Positions 10,120 to 20,616 of a stretch of 64,000 nt of DNA are shown here, piece after piece. A program made the translations under genes and the position numbers. The notes under the pieces are model-generated. The model did no database searches. It had not been told where the DNA came from and worked only from the letters and a program-made list of their open reading frames with translations. Source of the DNA: Amia ocellicauda (taxonomy: Eukaryota > Chordata > Actinopteri > Amiiformes > Amiidae); the NCBI RefSeq assembly GCF_036373705.1, contig NC_089851.1, forward strand, positions 57,939,093 through 58,003,092. The letters run 5' to 3'. The first letter of the stretch is position 1; each line of letters starts with the position of its first letter.

Positions 10120-10810
10120 ATAGATATATCACCATCTAAATTTACTGCACAAGCATGTAAGTAAACGTTTATTATATTATTTTGATTTTGAAACTAGTCA
10201 AAAGTGAAACAAGTTATCTATGTTCATTTCACATAGAAATTATCTTATTAGTGAATAAGGTGGCACAACCAAAGATAAAAACTTTAAACATGGAATATTG
10301 TTATTGCCATACTAATACTAACACTAACAATTAATCTGCTTCACAGTAAGAATATGAATAAACTTTTTTTAATACATTCAGAACGATCTAATTCTACTGT
10401 ATCAAGACCACCTGGAGGTGACACTACCAACAAGGATGTATGCCAGTCAGATTGTAAATATGTATTACTTGCATAATCTTAATAAACATAACTTTCATTT
10501 GAGACATTTCTTTGTTTTTAAAACATAAGTCCACCTGTAAAGCCCACATCACCACTGTTATCAATGTTGTCAGAAGTGGCTCCATCTGGTCAAGCACAAG
10601 GTATGCTATTTACATTTCATTGATAAGTGTACTGAAATCACCATTATGTGCACATACATACAAATACACAATTCATTGCTTTTGTTGTTTCACAAACCTA
10701 AGTTTTTGTCTGTACTGTCACTATATACATATTTTTCTTAATCTTTTACACTAAATAATTACCAGTTTAGAAAAAAATTAAACACTATAAAAAGATACTG
10801 ATATTTTATA
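10120..10810. other. AT-rich stretch without a recognised feature
   Basis: No ORF, RNA gene or clear repeat was recognised. The stretch ends in 'tattttatgcag', a plausible splice acceptor for the Cys-rich pseudogene segment that follows. Confidence 0.5.
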
Positions 10811-10819
10811 TTTTATGCA

Positions 10820-11690
10820 GGTACAGAGTCTGTGACTGTGAGTGCCATTGCCAGCGCACCATTACAGAAAATAGTTGTGTACTGTGCAAGCTTTGTGGTC
10901 TGGACTAAAAATTATTCATATATTTTGCCTAAAGGTACACCCCTACCACCTACTTCCATACAAGTGTCATCATTTGCTTCTCCTCACACAATTAGTTTTG
11001 ATAAAGGAATCAAGGGTTGGAGATGTTCTCAAGAGTGGAAGGTGTGGATGAAGACAGAATTAGAAGCCTTGGGACTGTGGCCTGGATCGCATCCTGTATG
11101 TCTCCCAATGAACAGTGTTTCGCTGTTTTGACCAAAGTATTTTCAGCTCCACCTATTCTTTATTTGGAAACCTGAGGATAGTACCATTATGAGCAGGTTG
11201 AAAAACAATTTCACACTTCGCTGCTTACATGGATGTTCTCAGCCACTGATAGTCTCATCTGGGGTGGGAAGACCCAGAGTGATTGTTGGCATCAGTGGTC
11301 AATATTATATATTTACATCCAGACTGTGCTGTAAAGCATGAAAAAAGCACTGGTTTGCTGACAATCCACAATGGCTGGAAAAACTTTCTCTGAGGTATAC
11401 CAACATTTTACTGATTGTCTGATACAGAAGCATCAATGTCAAGAGTCAGTCATCAACAAGTTTACACAGGGCACATTTGGGCAAGTAATGAGATCTGACC
11501 ACACCAGGAAAGTTGCCAGAAAAATTAAGTTGACATCTGACACCATGTCATCCTACGCTGTTATGAATGAGAATTGGATGATCCTTTCCTGGGTGATGGT
11601 GCAGTTGGAATGCAGATTAGCGAACAGATATGAAGGTGCTGGTGTAGAAAAGGCCCAATACCAGTGGGTAGATAGGTGAGTTTCTTTTAA
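10820..11690 (+). pseudogene. Fragment of Cys-rich fish protein (DUF6729-like?)
   Basis: A frame after 10,820 reads a Cys cluster ('CDCECHCQRTITENSCVLC'). Around 11,330-11,400 another reads 'KKHWFADNPQWLEKLS', and 11,371-11,679 is open for 102 codons ('MRSDHTRKVARKIKLTSDTM', 'SYAVMNENWMILSWVMV', 'GVEKAQYQWVDR'), followed by a GT splice-donor-like 'gataggtgagttt'. This resembles the large multi-exon fish proteins annotated with DUF6729, often transposon-related. That family call is from memory and tentative. The upstream part changes frame and contains stops. A possible C-terminal piece lies at 17,180-17,620. Confidence 0.4.
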
Positions 11691-11854
11691 ACAATGGTAT
11701 ATATATATCTGTGTATATATTCTTAAACTATTACTTTTTTCAATTGTCTTATTAAATTTGTGAGAGATAGAAACATTATCCCCATTACTCAGGTCATACC
11801 AGGCAGGTCACCTTTATAAAAAAAGTTAAAATAACGAATTGATATCTGACTAAC

Positions 11855-12036
11855 GGCCGGATTAAATCAAAAATTTGACCCACCCGCTAATAGCAAACTA
11901 CAAACCTGTACATCATAGTGGTTACATTTATGATTAGAAGAAAATGGCATCTTACTAAAAATGAAGCTGCAACTGAGTACAGTTCTGTAGTTTTCTATTA
12001 GCGGGTGGGTCAAAGTTTAGATTTAATCCCAGCCTA
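11855..12036. mobile_element. Palindromic MITE, copy 1
   Basis: The ends 'ggccggattaaatcaaaaat' and 'gtttagatttaatcccagcc' are inverted, and each arm continues through 'gacccacccgctaatagcaa'. The core carries 'ctgtacatcatagtggttac'. There is no coding capacity. Related copies lie at 20,617, 24,604 and 25,192. Confidence 0.75.
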
Positions 12037-12111
12037 ATTGTGCTGTACATAAATAGTAATGCATCTTAAAGCAAGGGTGAAAAACACCTCTTTATCACAT
12101 ACAGTGAGGGA

Positions 12112-13196
12112 AAAAAGTATTTGATCCCCTGCTGATTTTGTACGTTTGCCCACTGACAAAGAAATGATCAGTCTATAATTTTAATGGTAGGTGTATTTTA
12201 ACAGTGAGAGACAGAATAACAACAAAAAAATCCAGAAAAACGCATTTCAAAAAAGTTATAAATTGATTTGCATGTTAATGAGGGAAATAAGTATTTGATC
12301 CCCTATCAATCAGCAAGATTTCTGGCTCCCAGGTGTCTTTTATACAGGTAACAAGCTGAGATTAGGAGCACTCTCTTAAAGGGAGTGCTCCTAATCTCAG
12401 CTCGTTACCTGTATAAAAGACACCTGTCCACAGACTCAATCAATCAATCAGATTCCAAACTCTCCACCATGGCCAAGACCAAAGAGCTGTCCAAGGATGT
12501 CAGGGACAAGATTGTAGACCTACACAAGGCTGGAATGGGCTACAAGACCATCGCCAAGCAGCTTGGTGAGAAGGTGACAACAGTTGGTGTGATTATTCGC
12601 AAATGGAAGAAACACAAAATAACTGTCAGTCTCTCTCAGTCTGGGGCTCCATGCCAGATCTCACCTCGTGGAGTTTCAATGATCATGAGAACGGTGAGGA
12701 ATCAGCCCAGAACTACATGGGAGGATCTTGTTAATGATCTCAAGGCAGCTGGGACCATAGTCACCAAGAAAACAATTGGTAACGCACTACACCGTGAAAT
12801 CCTGCAGCGCCCGCAAGGTCCCCCTGCTCAAGAAAGCACATGTACAGGCCCGTCTGAAGTTTGCCAATGAACATCTGAATGATTCAGAGGAGAACTGTGT
12901 GAAAGTGTTGTGGTCAGATGAGACCAAAATTGAGCTCTTTGGCATCAACTCAATTTGCTATGTTTGGAGGAGGAGGAATGACCCCAAGAACACCATCCCC
13001 ACCGTCAAACATGGAGGTGTAAACATTATGCTTTGGGGGTGTTTTTCTGCTAAGGGGACTGGACAACTGCACCGCATTAAAGGGACGATGGACAGGGCCA
13101 TGTACTGTCAAATCTTGGGTGAGAACCTCCTTCCCTCAGCCAGGGCATTGAAAATGGGTCGTGGATGGGTATTCCAGCATGGCAATAAAATATTCT
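12112..13196 (+). mobile_element. Tc1-like transposon, 3'-truncated
   Basis: It starts after a TA with 'cagtgagggaaaaaagtatt', the same end as the complete copy at 22,104. The 5' region contains a 95-bp near-perfect palindrome (12,331-12,425). It is cut at about 13,196, where CR1 LINE sequence begins, so the right TIR is lost. Confidence 0.9.
12469..13196 (+). pseudogene. Tc1-like transposase, frameshifted and truncated
   Basis: The start is '[20 protein letters not shown]', a helix-turn-helix DNA-binding domain, open to about 12,800. Relative to the copy at 22,471, an 8-bp deletion after 'cgtgaa' shifts the frame. Homology continues in the 12,776-13,198 frame ('[16 protein letters not shown]', first catalytic Asp), up to 'GWVFQHGNK', where the expected Asp of HDN is Gly. 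The catalytic Glu region is missing. Non-functional. Confidence 0.9.
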
Positions 13197-13844
13197 AATA
13201 ATATTTTAAAAGTGCCTCAAAGCTAACCATATTGTGATCACAATTTGCCATTGGTTCTCTAACTACTGTCCCCCTGACTCTGTCTTGGTCATTTGAAAAG
13301 ATCAAGTCAATACATGCACTCTCCCCAGTTGGTTCAATAACAAACTGAGTTAGAAAGCAGTCATTTACCATCTCAACCAATTTCGATTTCTGCTTCTGTA
13401 GTCCCCACTGGGCTTTCCCAGTCTAAGTTTGGGAAATTGAAATCCCATTATAACAGCCACATCCTTGCTACATGCAGTCCTGATTACACTGTACAATACA
13501 ACATCTTGCTGAATATCTGAGTTTGGTGGCCTGTAACACACTCCTACCACTAATCCTCCAGATCTCTTGTTCAAAAGTTTCACCCACAAAGATTCTGTTC
13601 CATTACTGGGATCTAATATGAGTTCTTCTGCCTCAATGTCATTTTTGACATATAATGCTACCCCACCCCCTCTTCGATTTTGCCTGTCTCTCCTAAACTG
13701 TGTGTATCCTTCCAACTTGTATTCATCCCCATCATTTTCTGTAAGCCATGTTTCTGTCACTCCTACAACATCATAGTCACATGCCAGCACTGTGGCTTCC
13801 AAGTCTAACATCTTGTTCCTTATACTCCTGGCATTGATGTACAA
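13197..13844 (-). pseudogene. CR1-like LINE ORF2: AP endonuclease domain fragment
   Basis: Minus-strand frames 13,844-13,365 ('MYINARSIRNKMLDLEATVL', 'VVGVTETWLTENDGDEY', 'FRRDRQNRRGGGVALYVKN', 'VGVCYRPPNSD') and 13,380-13,197 ('CIDLIFSNDQDRV') cover an exonuclease-endonuclease-phosphatase domain. It is of the CR1/L3 type and cleaves the target for reverse transcription. A frame change lies near 13,370. RT is absent and the copy ends where the Tc1 relic is cut. Confidence 0.85.
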
Positions 13845-13936
13845 ACATTTCAGGACTTTCCTACTAGTGGGTTCCCTTTGTTTTCTTTCCTTAGAGGAAC
13901 ATCTCCCATTGTCATAGCTCCCTGTCCCCCTGGTTC

Positions 13937-14879
13937 CTAGTTTAAATGATTCTCAATTTCACTGCACATACGCTCTCCCAATGCATTAGCCCCCCTTCTG
14001 TTTAGATGTAGACTGTCCATTTTGTACAGGTCCCATCTATCCCAGAAGAAAGACCAATGCTCTATAAACCTAAACCCCTCTTCCCTACACCAAGCTTTCA
14101 ACCATGTGTTAAACTTTCTAATCTCTGCTTGTCTCCCTGGCCTGGCACGTGGTAACGGAAGTATTTCAGAGAAAACTACCGTGGAGGTTCTGCTGTTTAG
14201 TTTTGTTCCTAACTCTTTAAATTTGTCTTGCAGAACCTCTGTCCTACCTTTTCCTATGTCGTTGGTTCCAATGTAGACCATGACCAGTGGATTCCCTCCG
14301 GCTTTGGCAAGTAGCCCGTCTACTAGTTTAGGGAGATCTGCAACCTGAGCACCAGGCAGGCAAGATACCATGCGGGTCTCCTTGTCACTAGAACACACTG
14401 TGTGATCTACACCTCAAGAATTGAGTCTCCTACTAGAACTACCTCCCTCTTCTGGGGGGGAGTGTGCACCATGGTGCTCTGGTGCTCAACAACAAATCAC
14501 CCTCTGAGCTGTCACTGTCCAACTCTGTGTCCAGCAGTTGGAACCTGTTGAGCAATTCTAGCTCTTGGGGTGTCTCTAGGGGTTGTGCATGCCCTTTTCT
14601 GTGGTTACGACCTACTGTAACCCAGCAGTTCTCTACACTGTCCTGCTCTAAGGTCTCAACTCTCCTAGGTTTTGTAGTGCACACCATCTCTCTCATGGGC
14701 TGATTGACCAATTCTTCTATATCCCTAATACAGCACAGATCGACAAGCTGAGCCTCAAGATCACGAACCTTGATCTCTAGGATTTCAACCTGTTGACAAT
14801 GTTCACGAATGAAACTTTCTTGGATGAGTTCATGCAGGAAGGCAATCATTCTGCAAATCTGACACTGTAGTGGCCACAT
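13937..14879 (-). pseudogene. CR1-like LINE ORF1 with SGNH esterase domain
   Basis: The minus frame 14,879-14,439 holds a possible Cys pair ('MWPLQCQICRM'), a coiled-coil stretch ('HCQQVEILEIKVRDLEAQLV') and a charged linker. Frame 14,398-13,937 holds an esterase-like domain ('CLPGAQVADLPKLVDG', 'VMVYIGTNDIGKG', 'YKMDSLHLNRRGANALG'), with the GTND block and the D-x-L-H catalytic block typical of CR1 ORF1. A stop or frame change separates the two parts. The CR1 5' end is near 14,960-15,080. Confidence 0.8.
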
Positions 14880-15167
14880 GCTTCTAAATGTTAGTTTTTT
14901 TGTTTTTTTTTTGTCTCTTGGTTCCTATTGCCTAGTCAACTGCCTAACTTTTGTCAGTGAGAAACAGCTGTTTAAGTAGCTTGTGTCTACCTACCCCCAA
15001 TTCACACCTAACAGGCCACACCTGGCTCCTCCTGCAACAGAAAAGGTTGTGTGTGTGTTTGTATACATTTCAGCGAGAAAGTGAATTTAAATACATTTTT
15101 TTATTTGTTTGTTTAACAAAAGACTGGTGTAGGAATTCCTCTCCTGAGCCCCGGTGAAGCTGCCCAG

Positions 15168-16481
15168 ATGTCTGATGAAGATGAAGGTGTCAGCACTGCT
15201 GATGAGTCTGACAATGATGACGAGGACCCTGACCATGGCAGTGAGGATGAAAACAGCACCTCTGACATTGACGGGGGAGTTGGGCAATCAGCAGAAAGAG
15301 AGGTAACTATAAAGGCCCTAGAACCTTCTATAGTCATGTGCTTATTTACTTAGAGACTCATTTCAGTTTTAAGTGTTATTTTCTTTTCTCTTCATTAGAA
15401 TAATGGTGGCCCTGACACCAGTGACATTGATTCCTCTGCCGGCTCTTTAAGACCCAGAACAAGACTGACCATTGCATGCTTCTGTTCTTGCCTTGCTAGA
15501 ACCCACAAGAGTTTTGATTCAGACAGTGAAGGTGGGAGATATAATTGTAAATACCAGGATGAGCTTGTTAGACTGGTGATGAGACATACTGTAAAGGCCA
15601 GTGTCGCCCTTGTGTTAAAACATTGTATAGGCCGTGAATTAGTTGATAAATGTGAAGCCTGTCTGATAGGAGACCCCAGCCAACTACATCACATCTGTCT
15701 AACTTTAGATCATGAGCAAGGTAGTGTCTGGAGTAGTGTAGCTCTTATATGCGACAAAATAAGTGTCACAAGTTTGCTAAACGTTTTGTTATGTGTTGCT
15801 CGTACCCTACGTGGAATGAGTATAAACAAGCAGACTGAGAAAGAAGTGAAAACTCTTTTGCATAGCCTAAAAACATGCGCTCTACCTTCAAGATGGTTTA
15901 GTGACTTGTTAGAAAGTGTGGATGAGAAAGTAATGCAAATAGATAGTCTTATCATGTGTTTTACAAACATAAATAAAATACTGTTTGTGTCTGCTCTGCT
16001 TTTCTGTATAATAAGACATTACATTTTAATTCCTATATTTTTTCAGAGAAAGAAAGCCCTGGGGACCTTGGAATTACGTTTACGTATGTTTGAGGAATCT
16101 TGTCATCCTCATTCTAATAGCTTGCAAGATTGGTGATTTGTATGATACTGGTAATTCTGATGTGAAATCTCTAGTTGAGGATGTTGAGAAAACAGTGGAG
16201 GCACTTCCCAATGTGCTCAAGAGAATGCTGTATCACCGCCTGGTGAATTTGCTTTTACAGCTGTCCAAAAAGTTCTGTAGAGTTCTTTTGGAAATACTAT
16301 TCCTATCATGACCAAACCCAATTTCTACACTGTGCTAGACAGAATAGCCATGATCAGTGTCACAGCCCTTGCCATTAAACAAGTAGAGGGAGTTGCTAGT
16401 GCAGTACAATTCAGTTGTTTCTTCCTGGCTGCTGTAGGTGTTCGGGAAGCGGGGTCATTGGTCACCTGTGTCAGTATCTAA
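15168..16481 (+). CDS. Unidentified spliced Maverick gene, copy 1 (decayed)
   Basis: The start ATG (15,168) opens an acidic exon ('MSDEDEGVSTADESDNDDED') of exactly 45 codons, ending in a consensus donor 'agag|gtaact' (15,303). The acceptor 'cttcattag' (15,398) restores the same phase and opens a Cys-containing domain ('ACFCSCLARTHKSF', 'ELVDKCEACLIGDPSQLHHI'). A second acceptor, 'atattttttcag', lies at 16,046 before 'RKKALGTLELRLRMFEE'. Compared with copy 2 this copy has lost about 25 bp near 15,940 and frameshifts after 'FEES', but the end ('VQFSCFFLAAVGV', then 'VSI' stop at 16,481) is recognisable. AATAAA lies near 16,539. I do not recognise the family. The Phe-rich hydrophobic helix region near the end could fit a Bcl-2-like fold, but this is speculation. 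Confidence 0.55.
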
Positions 16482-16569
16482 TCTCACTGTCTACATCTGA
16501 CCTGATGCCTTGTTATCATGTTTTAGAACTGTCACAATAAAATACTGACATTGATGCATATTTTACAGA

Positions 16570-17112
16570 GTGTCATTTTTTGAATGTCTATACCTTTCTT
16601 TTTCTTTTATTTTGTTAACACTGTACCATCCCAAACCTAATCATAAAATATATAACATAAAAACATCACACTCACATCACTAAACACAGTTTAAAATACT
16701 TTTTATTAAAACTTTTTTTATTTTATATTGCCAACACCATATCATACCAAACCTAGTCATAAAACATATAACCTAAAACAAATAATAATACGTTTAACTG
16801 TTGTCAAGATGACCTGTGCCCTTTCCAAAATTACTGTCAGCCTAACAAGATGGCGGTCATCCTAACAAGATGGCTGACTAGAGAGGGTCAAAGGGTAAAC
16901 TCGGGGGGTGGTAGGAAGGAGGAGATGGTTCCGGTTCAAAGGTTAACCGGGGGTAAGGAGGGGGCTTTGTGGCCCATGGGGCATCTGGGTAAGGAGGGGG
17001 CTTCCTGGCCCATGGGACATCTGGGTGAGGAGGGGCTTCCTGGCCCATGAGGCATCTGGGTGAGGAGGGGCTTCCGGCTGTCACTTTGACATAAGCTGCC
17101 ATTATCACTACT
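16570..17112. repeat. Maverick terminal repeat, relic copy
   Basis: It contains the same ordered blocks as 42,430-43,084: the AT-rich inner part with 'aaacacagtttaaaatactt', tandem 'catcctaacaagatggcggt'-type words, and 33-bp repeats with 'cttcctggcccatggg' and 'catctgggtgaggagggg'. It ends at 17,112. The following bases are 'gaacag', but the partner end is missing, so the target duplication cannot be tested. Confidence 0.8.
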
Positions 17113-17179
17113 GAACAGATTGTTCAATAAATCATGGACAGCAGCAGCAGTAATTAATATGACTAAAACATGTTTGGTT

Positions 17180-17620
17180 TCTACGGATGGTTCATCAGCA
17201 GGGAAAACTCAGGTTCTTTTACTGTTCCACAAAAGTGTTCAAATTGTATGGGTCTGAAGGTCTGACTGATTCAGGAATGCCTTTTGAGCAGTTTATTACA
17301 ACCATGTATTTCCAGAGGGTGCTTGATGCCACAAAACAAAGAGTAGTGCAGAAGAATGAAAAGAAGAGGAAGCAGCCTGAACCCCACCCTGCTGGCTGAC
17401 TGTGCCGCTTCTGCCAGCTACAATTACAACAGGGGCCAAACAGACCCCACGTCCATACAATGTTACCAGGAGTGGCTGGAAAATACATATACTGTCCGAC
17501 CAAGGTGTCTGAACATTACAAAAATCTGGGCATGACACAGGAGATAACATGGACAGAAATGCAATCCTCAGAGAGAGATTGGCAGAGAGAGAAAGGAAAA
17601 TAAAATGGTTTGTCTTCCAG
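17180..17620 (+). pseudogene. Possible C-terminal piece of the Cys-rich fish protein
   Basis: The frame from 17,187 reads 'FEQFITTMYFQRVLDATKQR', then a basic stretch and a stop. The next readable block is 'CRFCQLQLQQGPNRPHVHT', then 'AGKYIYCPTKVSEHYKNLGM'. The C-x2-C ... H-x-H arrangement suggests a small zinc-binding domain. I associate this block, tentatively, with the same fish family as 10.8-11.7 kb; the intervening DNA is all mobile elements. Stops at 17,400 and 17,600 break it. Confidence 0.35.
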
Positions 17621-17739
17621 CAATAGCCCCCTCTGAGAGGATGATGAGGCAAAACCCACCTCAGAGGCACCCTACCATGGAGGACTAACAGGGCACCCAC
17701 ACCCCAAGGTCTGACGAGCCATGGCCTCCCAAGCGATAT

Positions 17740-18358
17740 CCTTCTTGGTATGTGTGGTGCCCAGAACTGTACACAGTATTCCAGATGAGGTCTAACTAGT
17801 GCATTGTCTTAACATTACTTCCCTTGTTTTAAATTCTACACTTTTGACAATATACCCTAACATTCTGATTGCCTTTTATATTGCTTCCCCACATTGCTTG
17901 GATGGAGAAAGTGAGGAGTCCACGTAGACTCCTAGGTCTTTCTCATGCATTACTTCATCTAGTTCTATTCCTTCCATTGTGTAATTATAGTGGACATTTG
18001 TGTTACCTGTATGTAATACCTTGCATTTGTCCACATTGAATTTCATCTGCTAGGTGTCGGCACACAACTGAATATTATCTAAGTCCCTTTGAATAACCTG
18101 TGCTGCCGAGATTGTATCTGCTGAGCCACCTATTTTACTATCATCTACAAATTTGACAAGTTTGCTAACTATCCCAGAGTCTAGATCATTAATATAGATT
18201 AGAAAAAGCAAAGGCCCTAGTACTGATCCCTGTGGAACTCCACTAACAACCTCACTCCAGTTAGAAGCAACTCCTCTAATCGACACCCTCTGCTTCCTAT
18301 ACATCAACCAGTTCATAATCCATCTACTTACATTACCCTGAATGCCTACAGCTTCCAA
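17740..18358 (-). mobile_element. CR1-like LINE reverse-transcriptase 3' fragment
   Basis: Minus frame 18,358-18,050 contains 'VVSGVPQGSVLGPLLFLIYI' and 'VKFVDDSKIGG'. The catalytic box reads FVDD rather than the usual FADD. The downstream part (17,740-18,050) is the usual CR1 tail ('caaatgcaaggtattacata' on -). It is a separate insertion from the CR1 at 13.2-15 kb. Confidence 0.85.
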
Positions 18359-18477
18359 TTTGACGTGTGAACAGAGAGCTCCTGCGATATTTCAATTTTT
18401 TTCAGCAAACGTTATTTTCTTGTTTTTATTTTAAGCGATGAACTGCAGTATAGTATGTGTATTATTGTCTTAAAACC

Positions 18478-19074
18478 ATGTCTAAACAAAAAGGCAAGAA
18501 GGGGCCAGCGATGGAGGCGACTCAACCCGATTCGGATTCAGGCATGACTGGGGCTGGCAATCCCTCACCAGAAAGTGGTGGAGACCTGGCCTTTCTTGTC
18601 GCAGCGGTGAGCAAAATACAGAGCTCCATAGAATCGTTTTGATCTGAAATGCGTGAGGCTATTGCTACTCTTAAGGGCACTCGTATGGCAGCCGACTGCA
18701 GGAGGTAGAGAGGTCTCTGAGCGACATATCTGACAGGGTGACGGAAGCCTCTTGCAGCGGCCTTTCTGCAGAGAATGAGATGCTCAAATGGAAAGTAAAG
18801 GATTTAGGTGGAAGGGGACGGAGGAACAACCTGTGTGTTGTTGGTGTAGTGAAAGGAGTGGAGGGTCGTGATCCTACTACTTTCCTGTCGTAGTTCTTTG
18901 TTGATGTCGTTGGGAAGAATAAGTCGGACTCCCTGCCTGTTCTGGATCGTGCTCACCGATCGATAATGCCAAGACCTAGGGAAGGAGACAGGCCCCGTCC
19001 CATTATTCTTAGGGTGCACTACTTCCAGGTTAAGGAGTAGATTCAACGGCTATCGAGAGAGCTATCTAAGGGAG
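18478..19074 (+). pseudogene. L1-type LINE ORF1, broken
   Basis: The frame starts 'MSKQKGKKGPAMEATQPDSD' (18,478). After frame changes and stops it gives a coiled-coil region and an RRM-like block ('GRGRRNNLCVVGVVKGVEG', 'DRAHRSIMPRPREGDRPRPI', 'ILRVHYFQVKE'), the arrangement of L1 ORF1p, an RNA chaperone of retrotransposition. Several stops are present. A Tc1 fragment at 19,078 interrupts the element before ORF2. Confidence 0.8.
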
Positions 19075-19077
19075 ATT

Positions 19078-19505
19078 ATGACCACTGACAGGTGAAGTGA
19101 TTAACACTGATAATCTAGTTATCATGGCACCTGTCAGTGGGTGGGATATATTAGGCAGCAAGTGAACATTTTGTCCTCAAAGTTGATGTGTTAGAAGCAG
19201 GAAAAATGGGCAAGCATAAGGATCTGAGCGACTTTGACAAGGGCCAAATTGGCTAGACGACTGGGTCAGAGCATCTCCAAAACAGCAGCTCATGTGGGGT
19301 GTTCCTGGTCTGCAGTGGTCAGTACCTATCAAAAGTGGTCCTAGGAAGGAAAAGTAGTGAACCGGCGACAGGGTTATGGGTCAGCCAATGCTCATTGAAG
19401 CACATGGGGAGCGAAGGCTGGCCTGTGTGGTCCAATCCAACAGATGAGCTACTGTAGCTCAAATTGCTGAAAAAGTTAATTCTGGTTCTGATAGAAAGGT
19501 GTTAC
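19078..19505 (+). mobile_element. Tc1-like 5' fragment inserted in L1
   Basis: It begins 'tatgaccactgacaggtgaa' with a terminal palindrome ('cacctgtcagtgggtgggat') and the transposase start 'atgggcaagcataaggatct', matching the opposite-strand relic at 9.3-10.1 kb. It is cut off after 'gttctgatagaaaggtgtta' at 19,505, and L1 ORF2 follows. Confidence 0.8.
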
Positions 19506-20255
19506 ATATTGATTACTTTTAGACAATAAGCTACTCCCTTCTGTTAACTCTTGCATTTATGATAGTATAGTAATATCTGATCAAGCCCCTTTTGAATTAA
19601 CGCTTCTATAATCAATCTCCACCTTGGGGTCCTTGGCAATTTAATTCTCAATTTAATTCCCTATTATAAGTTTATTATTTTGCAGATAGGTCTGTTCCTA
19701 CATATCAACACTATCCCAGTCATCTCCAATTCCACACTATGGGAGACCCTGAGAATTTACCTGCATGGAAAAATAATTTCATACGTTGCTCAAACTAATA
19801 AACAGCAATCACAGCTCCCACGCCTGACCTCTATAAGGATCGATTAACTCTGCAGACTGAATTCAAATTCTTGTCTATCAAGCAGGCTGAACATCTACTA
19901 TATAAGTCCTGCCATACTATGTATGAACATGGGGACAAAGCAAGTAAAATCCTGGCTCATCAATTGCGTCAGTCTGTAGCTGCCAATTTAATTACTGAGA
20001 TTTGCACGCATACTGGCTCAACCACTGTGGATCAGCAAGAAATACATGGATTTAGGGTCTTTTATTCCACTCTATACACTTCTGATTTCCCTTCTGTACA
20101 ATTCTTTTTTTGATATTAGATATTCCTGTAATTAATCCCGAATCTAAAGCAAGCTTAAAACAGCCTCTTTCTCTTGAAGAGGGCAATTCAGTCAATGCAG
20201 AGTGGTAAGTCTCCAGGTCCAGACTGGTTTCCAGTGGAATTAGCTCACACAGGAA
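19506..20255 (+). pseudogene. L1-type LINE ORF2 fragment (endonuclease-RT linker)
   Basis: Frame 19,871-20,113 reads 'SIKQAEHLLYKSCHTMYEHG', 'DKASKILAHQLRQSVAANLI' and 'EIHGFRVFYSTLYTSDFPS', and a shifted frame continues to 'GKSPGPDWFPVE' (about 20,240). These are the linker and first RT motif of fish L1 ORF2. The catalytic RT is absent, as it is replaced by the dispersed repeat from 20,256. Confidence 0.8.
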
Positions 20256-20610
20256 ACTTCTCATGTTCATCCTTTCAACGTTACAGCAAAGACCAAGCGA
20301 TTCTGCACAGTTCAGTATATAACATGTCACCATAAATTACGATTTCACTGAGAGAGAAGAGGACACCCCTCGAGTGAAGTCATTCACTCGTGGTGGCACT
20401 CGATTTCAGTTTGAAATGACTTTATATTCAAATTATATTTTTAGTTTCGCTTTAATTTTCTATTGTACTTCTTCCCTGTTTCTCTACAGCTTAAACAATC
20501 CCTCAATATAAACACATCTCAGTTCACAGTATTTGTATTTGCATGCAGAAGTCTTTGTGTGTTTGAACGAATACTTTCCACTCTAATACTGTACTGTTGC
20601 AAGTGACTGA
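20256..20610. repeat. 2-kb dispersed repeat, partial copy
   Basis: From 'cagcgattctgcacagttca'-like sequence to 'gttgcaagtgactgattgtg', this matches 25,730-26,190 and 30,790-31,250. No coding capacity is apparent; short ORFs in all copies differ. Confidence 0.65.
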
Positions 20611-20616
20611 TTGTGA

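Larger units (their letters stand above)
15100..17112. mobile_element. Right end of a second Maverick/Polinton (relic)
   Basis: 15,168-17,112 matches the right end of the 31.6-43.1-kb Maverick: the same spliced gene, polyadenylation signal and terminal repeat. The terminal repeat (about 16,570-17,112) ends 'gccattatcactact', corresponding to 'gccatcattactact' at 43,084. All core genes (integrase, capsid, polymerase) and the left terminal repeat are missing. CR1 sequence borders it on the left. Confidence 0.8.
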
